The notes beneath the pieces are model-generated. The model saw nothing but the letters and a program-made list of their open reading frames with translations, was not told where the DNA came from and ran no database searches. From assembly GCA_913041415.1 (NCBI GenBank), contig CAJWHS010000014.1:1-40663 (forward strand): a DNA stretch of 40,663 nt, in the 5' to 3' direction. The stretch comes from an uncultured Acidimicrobiaceae bacterium (GTDB taxonomy: Bacteria; Actinomycetota; Acidimicrobiia; Acidimicrobiales; Aldehydirespiratoraceae). Shown piece by piece: positions 33,124-40,663 of this stretch (within the stretch, counting starts at the first letter, position 1; every line of letters begins with the position of its first letter). Position numbers and translations under genes: made by a program.

Positions 33124-34301
33124 CGTTCAACGAGCCAGCTATTGAACTGAGCCAGAACACCTTCCTGCCAGGAGTAACGACCGCGGGGCGCGAAACGGGA
33201 GCGCATGCCAAGTTGTGTGGCCACGTTCGTCGGCATGTCCTGGCGGACAAAATTGCCGACCCCGTCGATCGCAGCATCGAGCGTCTCATCGAAGTCCTCG
33301 CGCTCGATAGTTGACTCCGGGAAGATGTAGGCCATAGCCAGGTCGTGGCTGGTTGGCCCGGTTGGGTCAACAGCGAACCAGAACGCCGAGTCTGGCTGGA
33401 AGCCGAGCAATAGCGTTGGCGGCACGAAGGCAAACACAATGCGTTGTCGTTCCTCCATCGTGATGCCGGGCAGGGGCGGAAACAGAGCTTTGAAGGTCGG
33501 ATTGAATCCACCATCGGCCTCGACCATCTGATTGAAGCCAAACAGTGCCCCGTCGCCAGCCTCATACTCCTCGTACCACGCGCCTGACGACGGTGCGAAG
33601 TCGTGAATACCGTTGTGAAGACGGCTGTTGTGGTACATCTCCATGAAGTTCTCAACCATGATTTTCCAGTTGAACGGAACGTCGTGCATCACCTCTGGCT
33701 CAACGGTGACGAGGTTGTCGACGTCGTAGTTGGCCAGCACTGCTTCCAGCTTGTGGAGGCGAGGTGCAAGGGGTGCTGCGTCGAGTGAGAAGTTCACGAA
33801 GATGAAGCCCTTCCAGACTTCGACCGCCAACTGAGGGAGACGAATGTCTTCGGGAGCGAACCCGGGCGTCTGCGCCATTTCCGGCGCTCCGACCAGACGG
33901 CCATCGAGGTCGTAGACCCAGTAGTGGTACGGGCATCGAAACTGGCGGCCACTCCCTGGATCAAATTGTGGCCGGTCGAGCATCTCTTCATCGCTCCGAT
34001 CGACCGACGCAGACAGACACATGCCGCGATGCTGGCACACCCCCGACATCGCTGAGATCGATCCCGAGCCGCTTCGAACGATGATCAATGGCTCTTGTGC
34101 CCGCGTGACGGCGAGATAATCACCAGCATTCGGAATCTGTTCTTGCCGGCCGACACACAGCCACTCGGAGCCGAACACCGACTCGATCTCAAACTGGTGG
34201 AAATCAGAGTCTGTATATGTCGAGGGCGGCAGCCCAACTGCGGTCTCGTGTGTTCCTTGGGACTTCCGAAGGCTTTGAAGTGAAATCGGGCTCACGGCCA
34301 T
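33102..34301 (-). CDS. Rieske aromatic-ring-hydroxylase-like alpha subunit
   Basis: This Rieske oxygenase (399 aa) resembles choline monooxygenase and glycine-betaine or stachydrine demethylases. The [2Fe-2S] ligands are Cys89 and His91 in GVCQHRGMCLS and Cys123 and His126 in FRCPYHYWVYDLDG. The mononuclear iron site is ENFMEMYHNSRLH (His224, His229). The ATG at 34301 has GGAG seven bases upstream; the track start at 34364 adds 21 residues. The 3' end overlaps the convergent Rieske gene by 22 bases. The electron-transfer partner is not encoded here. N-demethylation of a small quaternary amine is plausible but not shown. Confidence 0.88.
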   Translation of the reverse strand: MAVSPISLQSLRKSQGTHETAVGLPPSTYTDSDFHQFEIESVFGSEWLCVGRQEQIPNAGDYLAVTRAQEPLIIVRSGSGSISAMSGVCQHRGMCLSASVDRSDEEMLDRPQFDPGSGRQFRCPYHYWVYDLDGRLVGAPEMAQTPGFAPEDIRLPQLAVEVWKGFIFVNFSLDAAPLAPRLHKLEAVLANYDVDNLVTVEPEVMHDVPFNWKIMVENFMEMYHNSRLHNGIHDFAPSSGAWYEEYEAGDGALFGFNQMVEADGGFNPTFKALFPPLPGITMEERQRIVFAFVPPTLLLGFQPDSAFWFAVDPTGPTSHDLAMAYIFPESTIEREDFDETLDAAIDGVGNFVRQDMPTNVATQLGMRSRFAPRGRYSWQEGVLAQFNSWLVERYEAASV

Positions 34302-34327
34302 AATCATTCTCCATGCAAGAAATGCGG

Positions 34328-34343
34328 TCCGACCATCCGACCA
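34328..34343 (+). repeat. tandem 8-bp repeat in a divergent promoter
   Basis: TCCGACCA occurs twice in direct tandem, just upstream of the candidate -10 TATCTT (34348-34353) of the VOC gene. A regulator site is possible. Confidence 0.3.
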
Positions 34344-34347
34344 CATG

Positions 34348-34353
34348 TATCTT
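34348..34353 (+). promoter_or_regulatory. putative -10 of the second VOC gene
   Basis: TATCTT lies 30 nt before the GTG at 34384, which has its own ribosome site AGGAGA. Confidence 0.3.
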
Positions 34354-34383
34354 GTTTGGGGCAAGCACTAGTCAGGAGAAACC

Positions 34384-34911
34384 GTGACCGACCCCAACGT
34401 CCTCGTCTTTGTCGACTTTCCGAGTTCTAATGTGAATGAAGCCCGGGCCTTTTACGCCGAGGTTTTCAACTGGGAGGTTGAGGACCGCATTGCCGACACC
34501 TTCGCTCGGATTGTGCCCGGCGGCCACTTCAAGAACGAAGACGGCACGCCCAGCGAAATTGGCAATCTTCACATGGGTATCTCCAACGCCGCCAACATGC
34601 GGCCCCATAAGGACCCGGGACCCACGGAGCCAACCCACCTCAACCCTGGTGGGCGCGCGCTGCGGGCTTGGATCCTGGTCAGCGAAGACGACTCCTTCGA
34701 GCGTATTCTCGAGACGGCTGTCCGACTCGGTGGGACCGAGTTGTGGCGAGAGCACTTCTGGACCGAATTCGGCGGTTGCAACGCATCGTTCATCGATCCC
34801 TGGGGGAACCAGATAATGCTCTGGCAGCACCTTCCCGACACCGAGACCGACGATGACACCCACGAGGTCGTCGGTGAGGTCAACCTGCCTCCGGGCTGGA
34901 CTATCGAGTAG
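34384..34911 (+). CDS. VOC family protein, probably non-metal
   Basis: This is a 175-residue glyoxalase-fold protein. The opening LVFVDFPSSNVNEARAFYAEVFNW and the closing FIDPWGNQIMLWQ follow the VOC pattern. The usual metal-binding Glu near the end is replaced (IMLW), and the first strand has Asp rather than His, so catalysis is doubtful; a binding or isomerase role is possible. The C-terminal 25 residues (DTETDDDTHEVVG...) form an acidic tail. The GTG start lies four bases after AGGAGA. It is divergent from the second Rieske gene and nearly meets the methyltransferase gene on the other strand. Confidence 0.78.
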   Translation: MTDPNVLVFVDFPSSNVNEARAFYAEVFNWEVEDRIADTFARIVPGGHFKNEDGTPSEIGNLHMGISNAANMRPHKDPGPTEPTHLNPGGRALRAWILVSEDDSFERILETAVRLGGTELWREHFWTEFGGCNASFIDPWGNQIMLWQHLPDTETDDDTHEVVGEVNLPPGWTIE

Positions 34912-34918
34912 CCAGTTC

Positions 34919-36001
34919 TCAGCGCGGCTTCACCGCCACGAAACTCTGCTGGAAGCCGATCGGTTCGACGAGGCGAAGCTGACCAAACCCTGCTTCCCGG
35001 ATCCATTCCGAGAACTGCTGATGCGTGAAGCAGAAGCCTCGTTCCGTGCTGGCCATCATCGTTGTGCCCATGATCACAGCGTGGGGGTTGAACTTTCGTT
35101 CGACGTCGACAAAGTAGTCGGCCAAGATCAAGGTGCCGCCAGGCTTGAGCGTCGCAAAAGCTCGTGTAATCAGGCTGCGTGCACCTGCCTCGCCTTCGGT
35201 TCGGCAAATATGGCCCAATACGACAATGTCGTAGTGGTCTACTTCGAGCGTCACCGTGTGAAAGTCGCCGGGTCGGAATTCACAGCGATCGGCAACTTCG
35301 TGTTCCAATGTCTTGGCTTGGGCCACCGGAAGAACGCCGTCAAGATCGTTGATCACTGCCCGACCTTCTGGACACGCCTTCAGAATCGCAATCGCCCACG
35401 GAGCGCCGCCCGCCCCCAGATCAAGAACTAACGGGGCCGATCGGGCTGAGTACCTGATCTTGAGATCAGCCCGGGTGGCACACCGAAACATGGTTGTAAA
35501 TGTGCCCTCGACGAGCGGAACGTAGAACGCTGCTGGGTCGTTTTCGATAGGCATCGATGGGCGCCCTGACCGAACCGTCTCCGCCAGACGGGTCCAGTTG
35601 TCGTGAGGGCCTGTCGCAACCGCAATGAGTTCTGCCATCGTTGCGGGACCGTCAGAAACCAGATAGCGACGGGCCGTGTCGTTCAATTCGTAGACGTCGT
35701 TGAACTGATCGAGAAGCTCAAGCGCAACGACACCATCGAGCAACGATCGAAGGTGTTCGACGGCTGCCCCAACGTCAGCCGCAACGTCCTCGGCCGAGGA
35801 CGGCCCCAAGCGTTGCAGGGCGTCGAAAACGTCGAGTTCGATTGCAGCCAGCAAGATGTAGTAGCGCCCAAGACCTTCAACTGCGGCCCAGACGGGCGCT
35901 GACGGAGGCGGTTTGAAATCCGTCCACGGGCGGCCCGTGTGGGCCATCGTGTGCGAGTTCTTTAATTCGGGGTAGGGCGCATCGCGCGGCTCAAAGCTCA
36001 T
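34919..36001 (-). CDS. SAM-dependent O-methyltransferase-like protein
   Basis: This class I methyltransferase (360 aa) is of the acetylserotonin/hydroxyindole and plant O-methyltransferase type. The N-terminal dimerisation helix region reads GLGRYYILLAAIELDVFDAL, with a winged helix up to about residue 120. The SAM site is PLVLDLGAGGAPWAIAIL, followed by INDLDGVLPVA and the post-motif LKPGGTLILADYFV. The acceptor is unknown; related enzymes methylate hydroxyl groups on secondary metabolites, or act in reverse as demethylases in a few cases. It starts 12 bases after the dehydrogenase gene and so belongs to the right-hand transporter operon. Confidence 0.85.
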   Translation of the reverse strand: MSFEPRDAPYPELKNSHTMAHTGRPWTDFKPPPSAPVWAAVEGLGRYYILLAAIELDVFDALQRLGPSSAEDVAADVGAAVEHLRSLLDGVVALELLDQFNDVYELNDTARRYLVSDGPATMAELIAVATGPHDNWTRLAETVRSGRPSMPIENDPAAFYVPLVEGTFTTMFRCATRADLKIRYSARSAPLVLDLGAGGAPWAIAILKACPEGRAVINDLDGVLPVAQAKTLEHEVADRCEFRPGDFHTVTLEVDHYDIVVLGHICRTEGEAGARSLITRAFATLKPGGTLILADYFVDVERKFNPHAVIMGTTMMASTERGFCFTHQQFSEWIREAGFGQLRLVEPIGFQQSFVAVKPR

Positions 36002-36013
36002 GGATTTTCTCTC

Positions 36014-37048
36014 TCAGGGCCGCAGGAGGATCTTTCCGAAGAAGTCGCTGGCCATCATTTTCTCTTGCGCATCCGCTGCGTCCGCAAGGGCGAACTCCGA
36101 GTCAATGACGACTGCGAAATCTCCTTGACAGAACTTGTCCCAGGCTGGGCCAAACTCTTCTGGCCGGTAGGGATCAGATCCCAGGATTGAAATCCCTGAG
36201 TGGAACAGGTATCCAAGCGACGGAATCGTGGCTTCGTCACCTGAGGAGTTCCCGCAGTTCACCAGTCGGCCTCCCACGCCGATGCCAAAGAGTGACTGCC
36301 CGAAAAGTGCGGTCCCAACATGATCGAAAACCATGTCGACGCCCGCTCCCTGGGTGCATTCTCTTGCGAATCCGGCAATATCGGTGGTCCGGTTGTTGCA
36401 GACGTGTTCTGCACCGAGTTGGCGCGCACGCTCCGCTTTTTCATCGCTTCCTGCAGTTGCCAAGACCGTAGCGCCAGCCTGCTTGGCCAATTGGATCCCT
36501 GCGGTCGAAACGCCTGAGCCAGCGGCATGAATCATGACTGTTTCCCCGGCCCGAAGCTTGCCGACCTCAAAGAGCGCGTGGGACGCCGTCAGAAAGCAGG
36601 TCGGGAAAGTTGCTGCATGTTCCAGCGGCATCGCAGCCGGGACTGGATAAACGTGTGTCCCTGGAACGAGACACTTTTGTGCGTAACCACCGGCGAAGAT
36701 CCCTCCGAGAATGCCGAGCTCACCGTAGAGGTCGCCATGCCCGGCCAGTTTGGAAGCTTCATCGACTCCCGCCAAAGAAGGGTCGACGACGACTCGATCC
36801 CCCACCTCCACACCGATGACCGAATCCCCAACGGCGGAGACTACGCCGGCGATGTCCATGCCAGCGATGTGGGGATAGGTGAACCCTGGCATCTGGAACC
36901 ACCCATTGCGCTGAACAACATCCAATCGATTGAGCGAGGTCGCTGCAACATCAACGACGACGTCCGCTGGCCCGGGCTCAGGGTCCGGCACATCCTCGTA
37001 CCGCAGAACTTCTCGCCCCCCTGGCTCATAGTACAGCATCGCTTTCAT
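36014..37048 (-). CDS. quinone oxidoreductase-like MDR dehydrogenase
   Basis: This NADPH-dependent medium-chain reductase (344 aa) is of the zeta-crystallin/QOR type. It begins MKAMLYYEPGGREVLRYEDV, with TSLNRLDVVQRNG in place of the catalytic zinc-binding Cys of alcohol dehydrogenases, so it is likely zinc-free. The cofactor site is VMIHAAGSGVSTAGIQLAK. Its ATG has GGAGAAGGAG upstream. It lies 89 bases after the second permease and 12 bases before the methyltransferase gene. The reaction is unknown; reduction of an enone or quinone would be typical for the family. Confidence 0.88.
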   Translation of the reverse strand: MKAMLYYEPGGREVLRYEDVPDPEPGPADVVVDVAATSLNRLDVVQRNGWFQMPGFTYPHIAGMDIAGVVSAVGDSVIGVEVGDRVVVDPSLAGVDEASKLAGHGDLYGELGILGGIFAGGYAQKCLVPGTHVYPVPAAMPLEHAATFPTCFLTASHALFEVGKLRAGETVMIHAAGSGVSTAGIQLAKQAGATVLATAGSDEKAERARQLGAEHVCNNRTTDIAGFARECTQGAGVDMVFDHVGTALFGQSLFGIGVGGRLVNCGNSSGDEATIPSLGYLFHSGISILGSDPYRPEEFGPAWDKFCQGDFAVVIDSEFALADAADAQEKMMASDFFGKILLRP

Positions 37049-37137
37049 CTCAGAATGACTCCTTCTCCATATTCGGACTTCATCGTGAGGCAGCTTAGAA
37101 ACGTCACCATCACAAAGGTTGAGCCGACAAACACTGG

Positions 37138-38073
37138 CTACCTAAGCCCTCGAACAAACGGTTGAGCCAAGGCTGCAGGTGGTCGGACTCGATGCGCGAA
37201 GATTGCCATGCCCAGGATCGTGACGACGAAGGGGAGGGACTGAAGGAGCTCGCTGTTGACGTCGTACCCCAAACCTTGAACAGAAAGCCGGGCGGAAAGT
37301 GTTGCTGCGAAGACCACACACCCTGCAATTGTTCCTCGCAAGGTCCAGCCACCAAAGATCACTGCGGCGATAGCAATGAATCCCCTGCCACCGACCACCG
37401 AATCCTCGAACAACCCGATCTGGCCAAAGATGAGGAACCAGCCACCAAGACCAGAAGTAAACCCTGCGAAATACACCGACTGCCGGCGACGCTTGTTGAC
37501 ATCAATGCCAGAGACATCAGCTGACTGTGGATTTTCGCCCGATGCGCGGAGTTCGAGACCCCACTTGGTTCGGAAAACCAGCCACCAGCAGAACGGGATG
37601 AGCGCGTACAGCACGTAGAACGGCCAGCGTTGACCGAACAGGGCGCTCCCCAACAGTGGGATGTCGGAGAGCAACGGGATCTCCCACCGGCTCGCGAACG
37701 ATGTTTCGGGGTTGATCTCGTTGTCCAGAAACCCAACGAGACCAAACACGAGGATGTTGAGGGTCAACCCGACAACAAACTGATCGGCGGCCAGGCGATG
37801 ACTCATCTCGGCCTGGATCGCCGCTACCACCATGCCCCCTAGCGCTCCAGACAAAAGGGCCAGGCTGCTGGAGTTGGTGATGTCATAGCCGACCGCGCTT
37901 GTGAACGCCCCCCCAAGCAACATCCCTTCGACCGAGATGTTTAGCGTGCCGGATCGCTCTGCAACCCACTCCCCCGACGCAGCGAATGCAAGGAAGGCGG
38001 CAAACAGAGCCGCATTGATGTAGGTCGATTCACTACCGGCAATGTCCCACAGCGCTTCAAGAAATCCGCCCAT
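37138..38073 (-). CDS. BMP-type ABC transporter permease 2 (right importer)
   Basis: This is an inner-membrane permease of the second nucleoside-type importer (311 aa), with about eight to nine hydrophobic segments. GEWVAERSGTLNISVEGMLLGGA is the conserved N-terminal signature, and LRASGENPQSADVSGIDV is the loop that contacts the ATPase. It begins three bases after the first permease. It resembles the left-end permease at 1710-2642 but is clearly diverged, so the two importers probably carry different compounds. Confidence 0.92.
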   Translation of the reverse strand: MGGFLEALWDIAGSESTYINAALFAAFLAFAASGEWVAERSGTLNISVEGMLLGGAFTSAVGYDITNSSSLALLSGALGGMVVAAIQAEMSHRLAADQFVVGLTLNILVFGLVGFLDNEINPETSFASRWEIPLLSDIPLLGSALFGQRWPFYVLYALIPFCWWLVFRTKWGLELRASGENPQSADVSGIDVNKRRRQSVYFAGFTSGLGGWFLIFGQIGLFEDSVVGGRGFIAIAAVIFGGWTLRGTIAGCVVFAATLSARLSVQGLGYDVNSELLQSLPFVVTILGMAIFAHRVRPPAALAQPFVRGLR

Positions 38074-38076
38074 GGC

Positions 38077-39174
38077 TCACACCCTCGCCGTCGCAGCCGC
38101 TCTGGCCCGACGTCGGTCTCGGAGGAACATCACTGCAGGAGGGAGCAGCAGGGCTAACACCAGCAGACCCTGAATGACGTCAGTGATACGGCCTTCAACG
38201 CCGGTGCTGCCCACAAAGCTAGAACCCGTCCGAAGTGAGGCAAACACGAACGCCACCGGGATCGCCGCCACCGCCTTCTCCCGCGAGACCAAGGCTACGA
38301 GAAGTCCGGTCCAGCCGATGTTGGCCGAGAATCCGGGTACCAGTTGATAGTTGCCAAAGGCGAAACCGCCTCCGGCGAGCATTGCCGCCCCTGCCAGTCC
38401 GGCGAACCCGCCGCCGACAAGAAGAGCACCGGTGCCGTATGTCCGCTCAGCGACGCCGAACCGCTTTGCCGCCCGAGGATTCTTCCCCATCATCGATAGG
38501 CGGAAGCCCCAGATCGTGCGTCCCATGGCGAAGGCCACGAGCGCGGCCAGTGCCACTGCGAAAAGTACGGTGAGCGGAAATTCGTTGCCGAACAGCTCGA
38601 TCCGAGCAAGTCGGTTTCCTTCCGCTAGTTGCTGGCTCACCTGGTTTCGATTTCCTCGGTCGGCTTCAGGGGCAAGCAGCAGCCACTGACGGCCGAGGGC
38701 ATATGCAACCGCCTGCGATGCAACCGTCACCAACAAGAGGGTGGACAACACCTCCGGCACCCCGCGAGAGAAGCGCAGGCCGGCGGCAAGGGCAGCCCAA
38801 ACTGCGCCACCCACGATCCCGAAAAACAAGATGATGGCAACATTGACGGGCCCTGGGCCGCCGATCAACAAACCGAAATAGGTTGCGGTCGCCGCTCCAA
38901 CGAGTAACTGCCCTTCCTGACCGATGTTGATGAGGCCCGCTTGACTTGAGACAATCGTGCCGAGTGCGACCAGCAGCAGCGGTGCTGCGTGGCCGAGCGT
39001 TTCGCCCCATCGCCCAGGGTTTCGCAGACTGCCGTCAAGCAGCGCAGAGAGAACGGGACGCCACTCCCCTCCGGTTGCCTGCACCAACATTGCAGAGAGC
39101 ACGAGGGCGCCGAAGACACTCACGCCGTAGAGCAGCAACCAATCAGCGATCCGTTGTGAACGCCCGTCCCTCAT
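38077..39174 (-). CDS. BMP-type ABC transporter permease 1 (right importer)
   Basis: This is the partner permease of the right importer (365 aa). Family motifs are SQAGLINIGQEGQLLVGA in the first half and LSMMGKNPRAAKRFGVAERTYG in the cytoplasmic loop. A long extracytoplasmic segment around LLAPEADRGNRNQVSQQLAEGNRL separates the halves. The C-terminus is Arg/Ala-rich. Its ATG overlaps the ATPase stop by four bases (ATGA), so expression is coupled. Confidence 0.92.
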   Translation of the reverse strand: MRDGRSQRIADWLLLYGVSVFGALVLSAMLVQATGGEWRPVLSALLDGSLRNPGRWGETLGHAAPLLLVALGTIVSSQAGLINIGQEGQLLVGAATATYFGLLIGGPGPVNVAIILFFGIVGGAVWAALAAGLRFSRGVPEVLSTLLLVTVASQAVAYALGRQWLLLAPEADRGNRNQVSQQLAEGNRLARIELFGNEFPLTVLFAVALAALVAFAMGRTIWGFRLSMMGKNPRAAKRFGVAERTYGTGALLVGGGFAGLAGAAMLAGGGFAFGNYQLVPGFSANIGWTGLLVALVSREKAVAAIPVAFVFASLRTGSSFVGSTGVEGRITDVIQGLLVLALLLPPAVMFLRDRRRARAAATARV

Positions 39175-40663
39175 AAGTTCGATCCTCCCATTAGGAGACC
39201 GATCTGTTCGAGGTCTGCGTTGTTCCGGTCCATCTCCCCAACAATCCGTCCACGAGAGATGACTGCGATCCGGCTTGCGAGGTCAAAGATCTCGTCGAGC
39301 TCGCTTGAGATCAGCAAGACCGCAACGCCTGCGGCTGCGGCGAATCGGATCCTGTTGGTCATGTACTCGATCGCTCCGACATCAAGTCCCCTCGTCGGCT
39401 GCGCAGCGACGAGCACCTTTGGATCCCGCCACATTTCTCGCGCAAAGACGACCCGCTGTTGATTTCCTCCCGAAAGGGTCCATAACGGGGCGTCAGGCCC
39501 GCTGCACTGGATCTCGAACTGTTCGATGAGTTCGTTTGCGTGCGCCATCATCTGGGTGCTGCTGATGATGCCTTGCCTGGCAACCCTCTCAGTATCGCCG
39601 AGGAGAAGATTTTCGGCGACCGACATGTTGAGGACGATGCCAGAATCGTGTCGATCCTCAGGCACCACAGCCACGCCGGCGCGAGCCATGGCCCCGGCCC
39701 GAGCTGCGTCAACTTTTTTGCCATCGACGACTACATCCCCCGAGGTGAGCGTAACCAGCGAAGAAAGCAGGTCTCCGAGCGGTCGCTGCCCATTGCCCTC
39801 GACCCCGGCGATCCCGAGGATCTCTCCCTGGTGGACGTCTAAGGAGAGGTCATCTAAGTGACGAACCCCACGACCGGCATCCCAAACAGCATTTCGGATC
39901 GACAACATCGCGGGGCTGATTAGATTCTGCTTCGAACGCTCTGCGGCGGCCTCGCTATCGGCGCGGTTAAGTCCGGCCCCCAACGCTGCCTCGTCCCGCA
40001 GTGAAACCTCGCGGCCGACCATGCCTCGTGCAAGGGTCGGCGCGTCTGCCTCGCTGGTGACAAGTCGATCAACGACCGCTCCATTTCGCATGATGGTGAT
40101 GTCGTCGGTAGCGCTCAGCACCTCGTTGAGTTTGTGACTGACCAGCACGACGACCCGGCCTTCAGCTGCGACAACCGAACGTAACGATTCGAAGAGTTGG
40201 GTGGACTCCTCTGGGGTAAGTACCGCGGTGGGTTCATCGAAGATCACGATGTTGGGATCCCGCCGAAGACACTTGATGATCTCGACTCTTTGCCGCAGAC
40301 CTGCGGTGAGGGATCCGACGTTGGCGTAAGGATCAATCTCCAGACCGTAGTGATTGCCGATTTCGCCGATTCGTTTCCGAACCTCAGCTGGCTCGAAGCG
40401 GCCGGCGTCACCGAGGGCGACGTTTTCCCAGACGGTCAATGCATCGACCAAGCTGAAGTGTTGATGCACCATGCCAAAGCCGAGCGACGCCGCAGTCAAG
40501 GGGTCGTGAATCTGACAAGGTTGGCCATCGATGCGGATCTCACCTGCGTCGGGAAGCACCAGGCCGATGAGCATCTTCATCAGGGTCGATTTCCCGGCTC
40601 CATTCTCGCCGAGGATTCCATGAATCATGCCGCGATGAAGGGACAGGTCGACGCCATCGCATG
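39171..40663 (-). CDS. BMP-type ABC importer ATPase (right importer), N-terminus outside the window
   Basis: This is a two-domain ATPase that drives the right importer. The frame continues to the window edge (CDGVDLSLHRGMIHGILGENGAGKST), so the track ATG at 40628 is internal and the true start lies outside. Domain 1 has GENGAGKST, MVHQHFSLVDALT, LTAGLRQRVEIIK and IFDEPTAVLTPEES. Domain 2 has the degenerate Walker A GVEGNGQRPL, the signature LSGGNQQRVVFA and an atypical Walker B, VLVAAQPTRGLDVGA. These asymmetries are normal for this family. It precedes the two permeases in one operon; the matching lipoprotein gene is not in the window. Confidence 0.93.
   Translation of the reverse strand, partial: CDGVDLSLHRGMIHGILGENGAGKSTLMKMLIGLVLPDAGEIRIDGQPCQIHDPLTAASLGFGMVHQHFSLVDALTVWENVALGDAGRFEPAEVRKRIGEIGNHYGLEIDPYANVGSLTAGLRQRVEIIKCLRRDPNIVIFDEPTAVLTPEESTQLFESLRSVVAAEGRVVVLVSHKLNEVLSATDDITIMRNGAVVDRLVTSEADAPTLARGMVGREVSLRDEAALGAGLNRADSEAAAERSKQNLISPAMLSIRNAVWDAGRGVRHLDDLSLDVHQGEILGIAGVEGNGQRPLGDLLSSLVTLTSGDVVVDGKKVDAARAGAMARAGVAVVPEDRHDSGIVLNMSVAENLLLGDTERVARQGIISSTQMMAHANELIEQFEIQCSGPDAPLWTLSGGNQQRVVFAREMWRDPKVLVAAQPTRGLDVGAIEYMTNRIRFAAAAGVAVLLISSELDEIFDLASRIAVISRGRIVGEMDRNNADLEQIGLLMGGSNL

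Noticed and set aside
34384-34911. Glyoxalase I activity for the second VOC protein
   Set aside because: The expected metal-binding His and Glu are not in place, so only the fold is called.
1-40663. CRISPR arrays, tRNA/rRNA genes, insertion sequences or prophage
   Set aside because: I saw no regularly spaced repeats, tRNA-like cloverleaf ends, transposase, integrase or phage structural motifs on reading both strands. A dedicated tRNA and mobile-element search would be needed to be certain.

Overview
The window looks like an actinobacterial chromosome or metagenomic contig segment, probably from the Acidimicrobiia. The lineage is an inference from GC-rich coding sequence, many GTG starts, two F420-type luciferase-like oxidoreductases, Thr-rich lipoproteins and many promoters in which an xANNNT -10 hexamer ends 6-8 nt before the start codon (leaderless pattern). 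I found no rRNA, tRNA, CRISPR array, transposase or phage gene.

Layout. (1) 1-3838, minus: a BMP-family (nucleoside-type) ABC importer with two permeases, a lipoprotein and an ATPase cut by the window edge. The last ~130 bases of the ATPase switch to AT-rich, LivF/LivG-like sequence, so the edge is probably a chimera. (2) 3875-9072: a VOC protein, then pyrE-pyrC-rhomboid as a coupled minus-strand operon, a divergent exonuclease III gene and a GDPD lipoprotein. (3) 9122-14633: a yeast-type cytosine deaminase coupled to a TauD-like dioxygenase, an SDR-MFS pair, a divergent LLM oxidoreductase and a LysR regulator. (4) 14703-19597: a complete heterotetrameric sarcosine oxidase operon (soxBDAG), followed by a small ECF-sigma-like protein and a class V PLP enzyme. 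(5) 21597-28567, plus: one long coupled operon of formamidase, ureABCFGD and an ATZ/TRZ-type amidohydrolase. (6) 28609-40663: an accessory catabolic cluster with amidohydrolase, 2OG-Fe(II) oxygenase and LLM in one operon, two Rieske oxygenases, a VOC protein, and a second BMP-type ABC importer leading into a quinone-oxidoreductase-like dehydrogenase and an O-methyltransferase.

How the genes may work together. Both ends carry nucleoside-type importers. Between them lie enzymes that release ammonia (cytosine deaminase, formamidase, urease, two amidohydrolases), remove N-methyl groups (sarcosine oxidase, possibly the Rieske proteins) and oxidise organic substrates (LLM, 2OG, TauD, Rieske). The simplest reading is uptake and stepwise dismantling of methylated or cyclic nitrogen compounds for nitrogen and C1 units. 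The substrate cannot be read from the sequence. Sarcosine plus urea would fit creatine or creatinine, but no creatinase is present here. The right-hand cluster is the best candidate for an undescribed pathway.

The most unusual single-gene observations are a Rieske gene (about 32095-33123) whose conserved N-terminus has no ATG, GTG or TTG start but begins with ATC exactly where the leaderless promoter pattern predicts, a sarcosine oxidase delta subunit with a fourth Cys in place of the usual zinc-binding His, and paired amidohydrolases that both carry H-x-S-P where relatives have a catalytic Glu.
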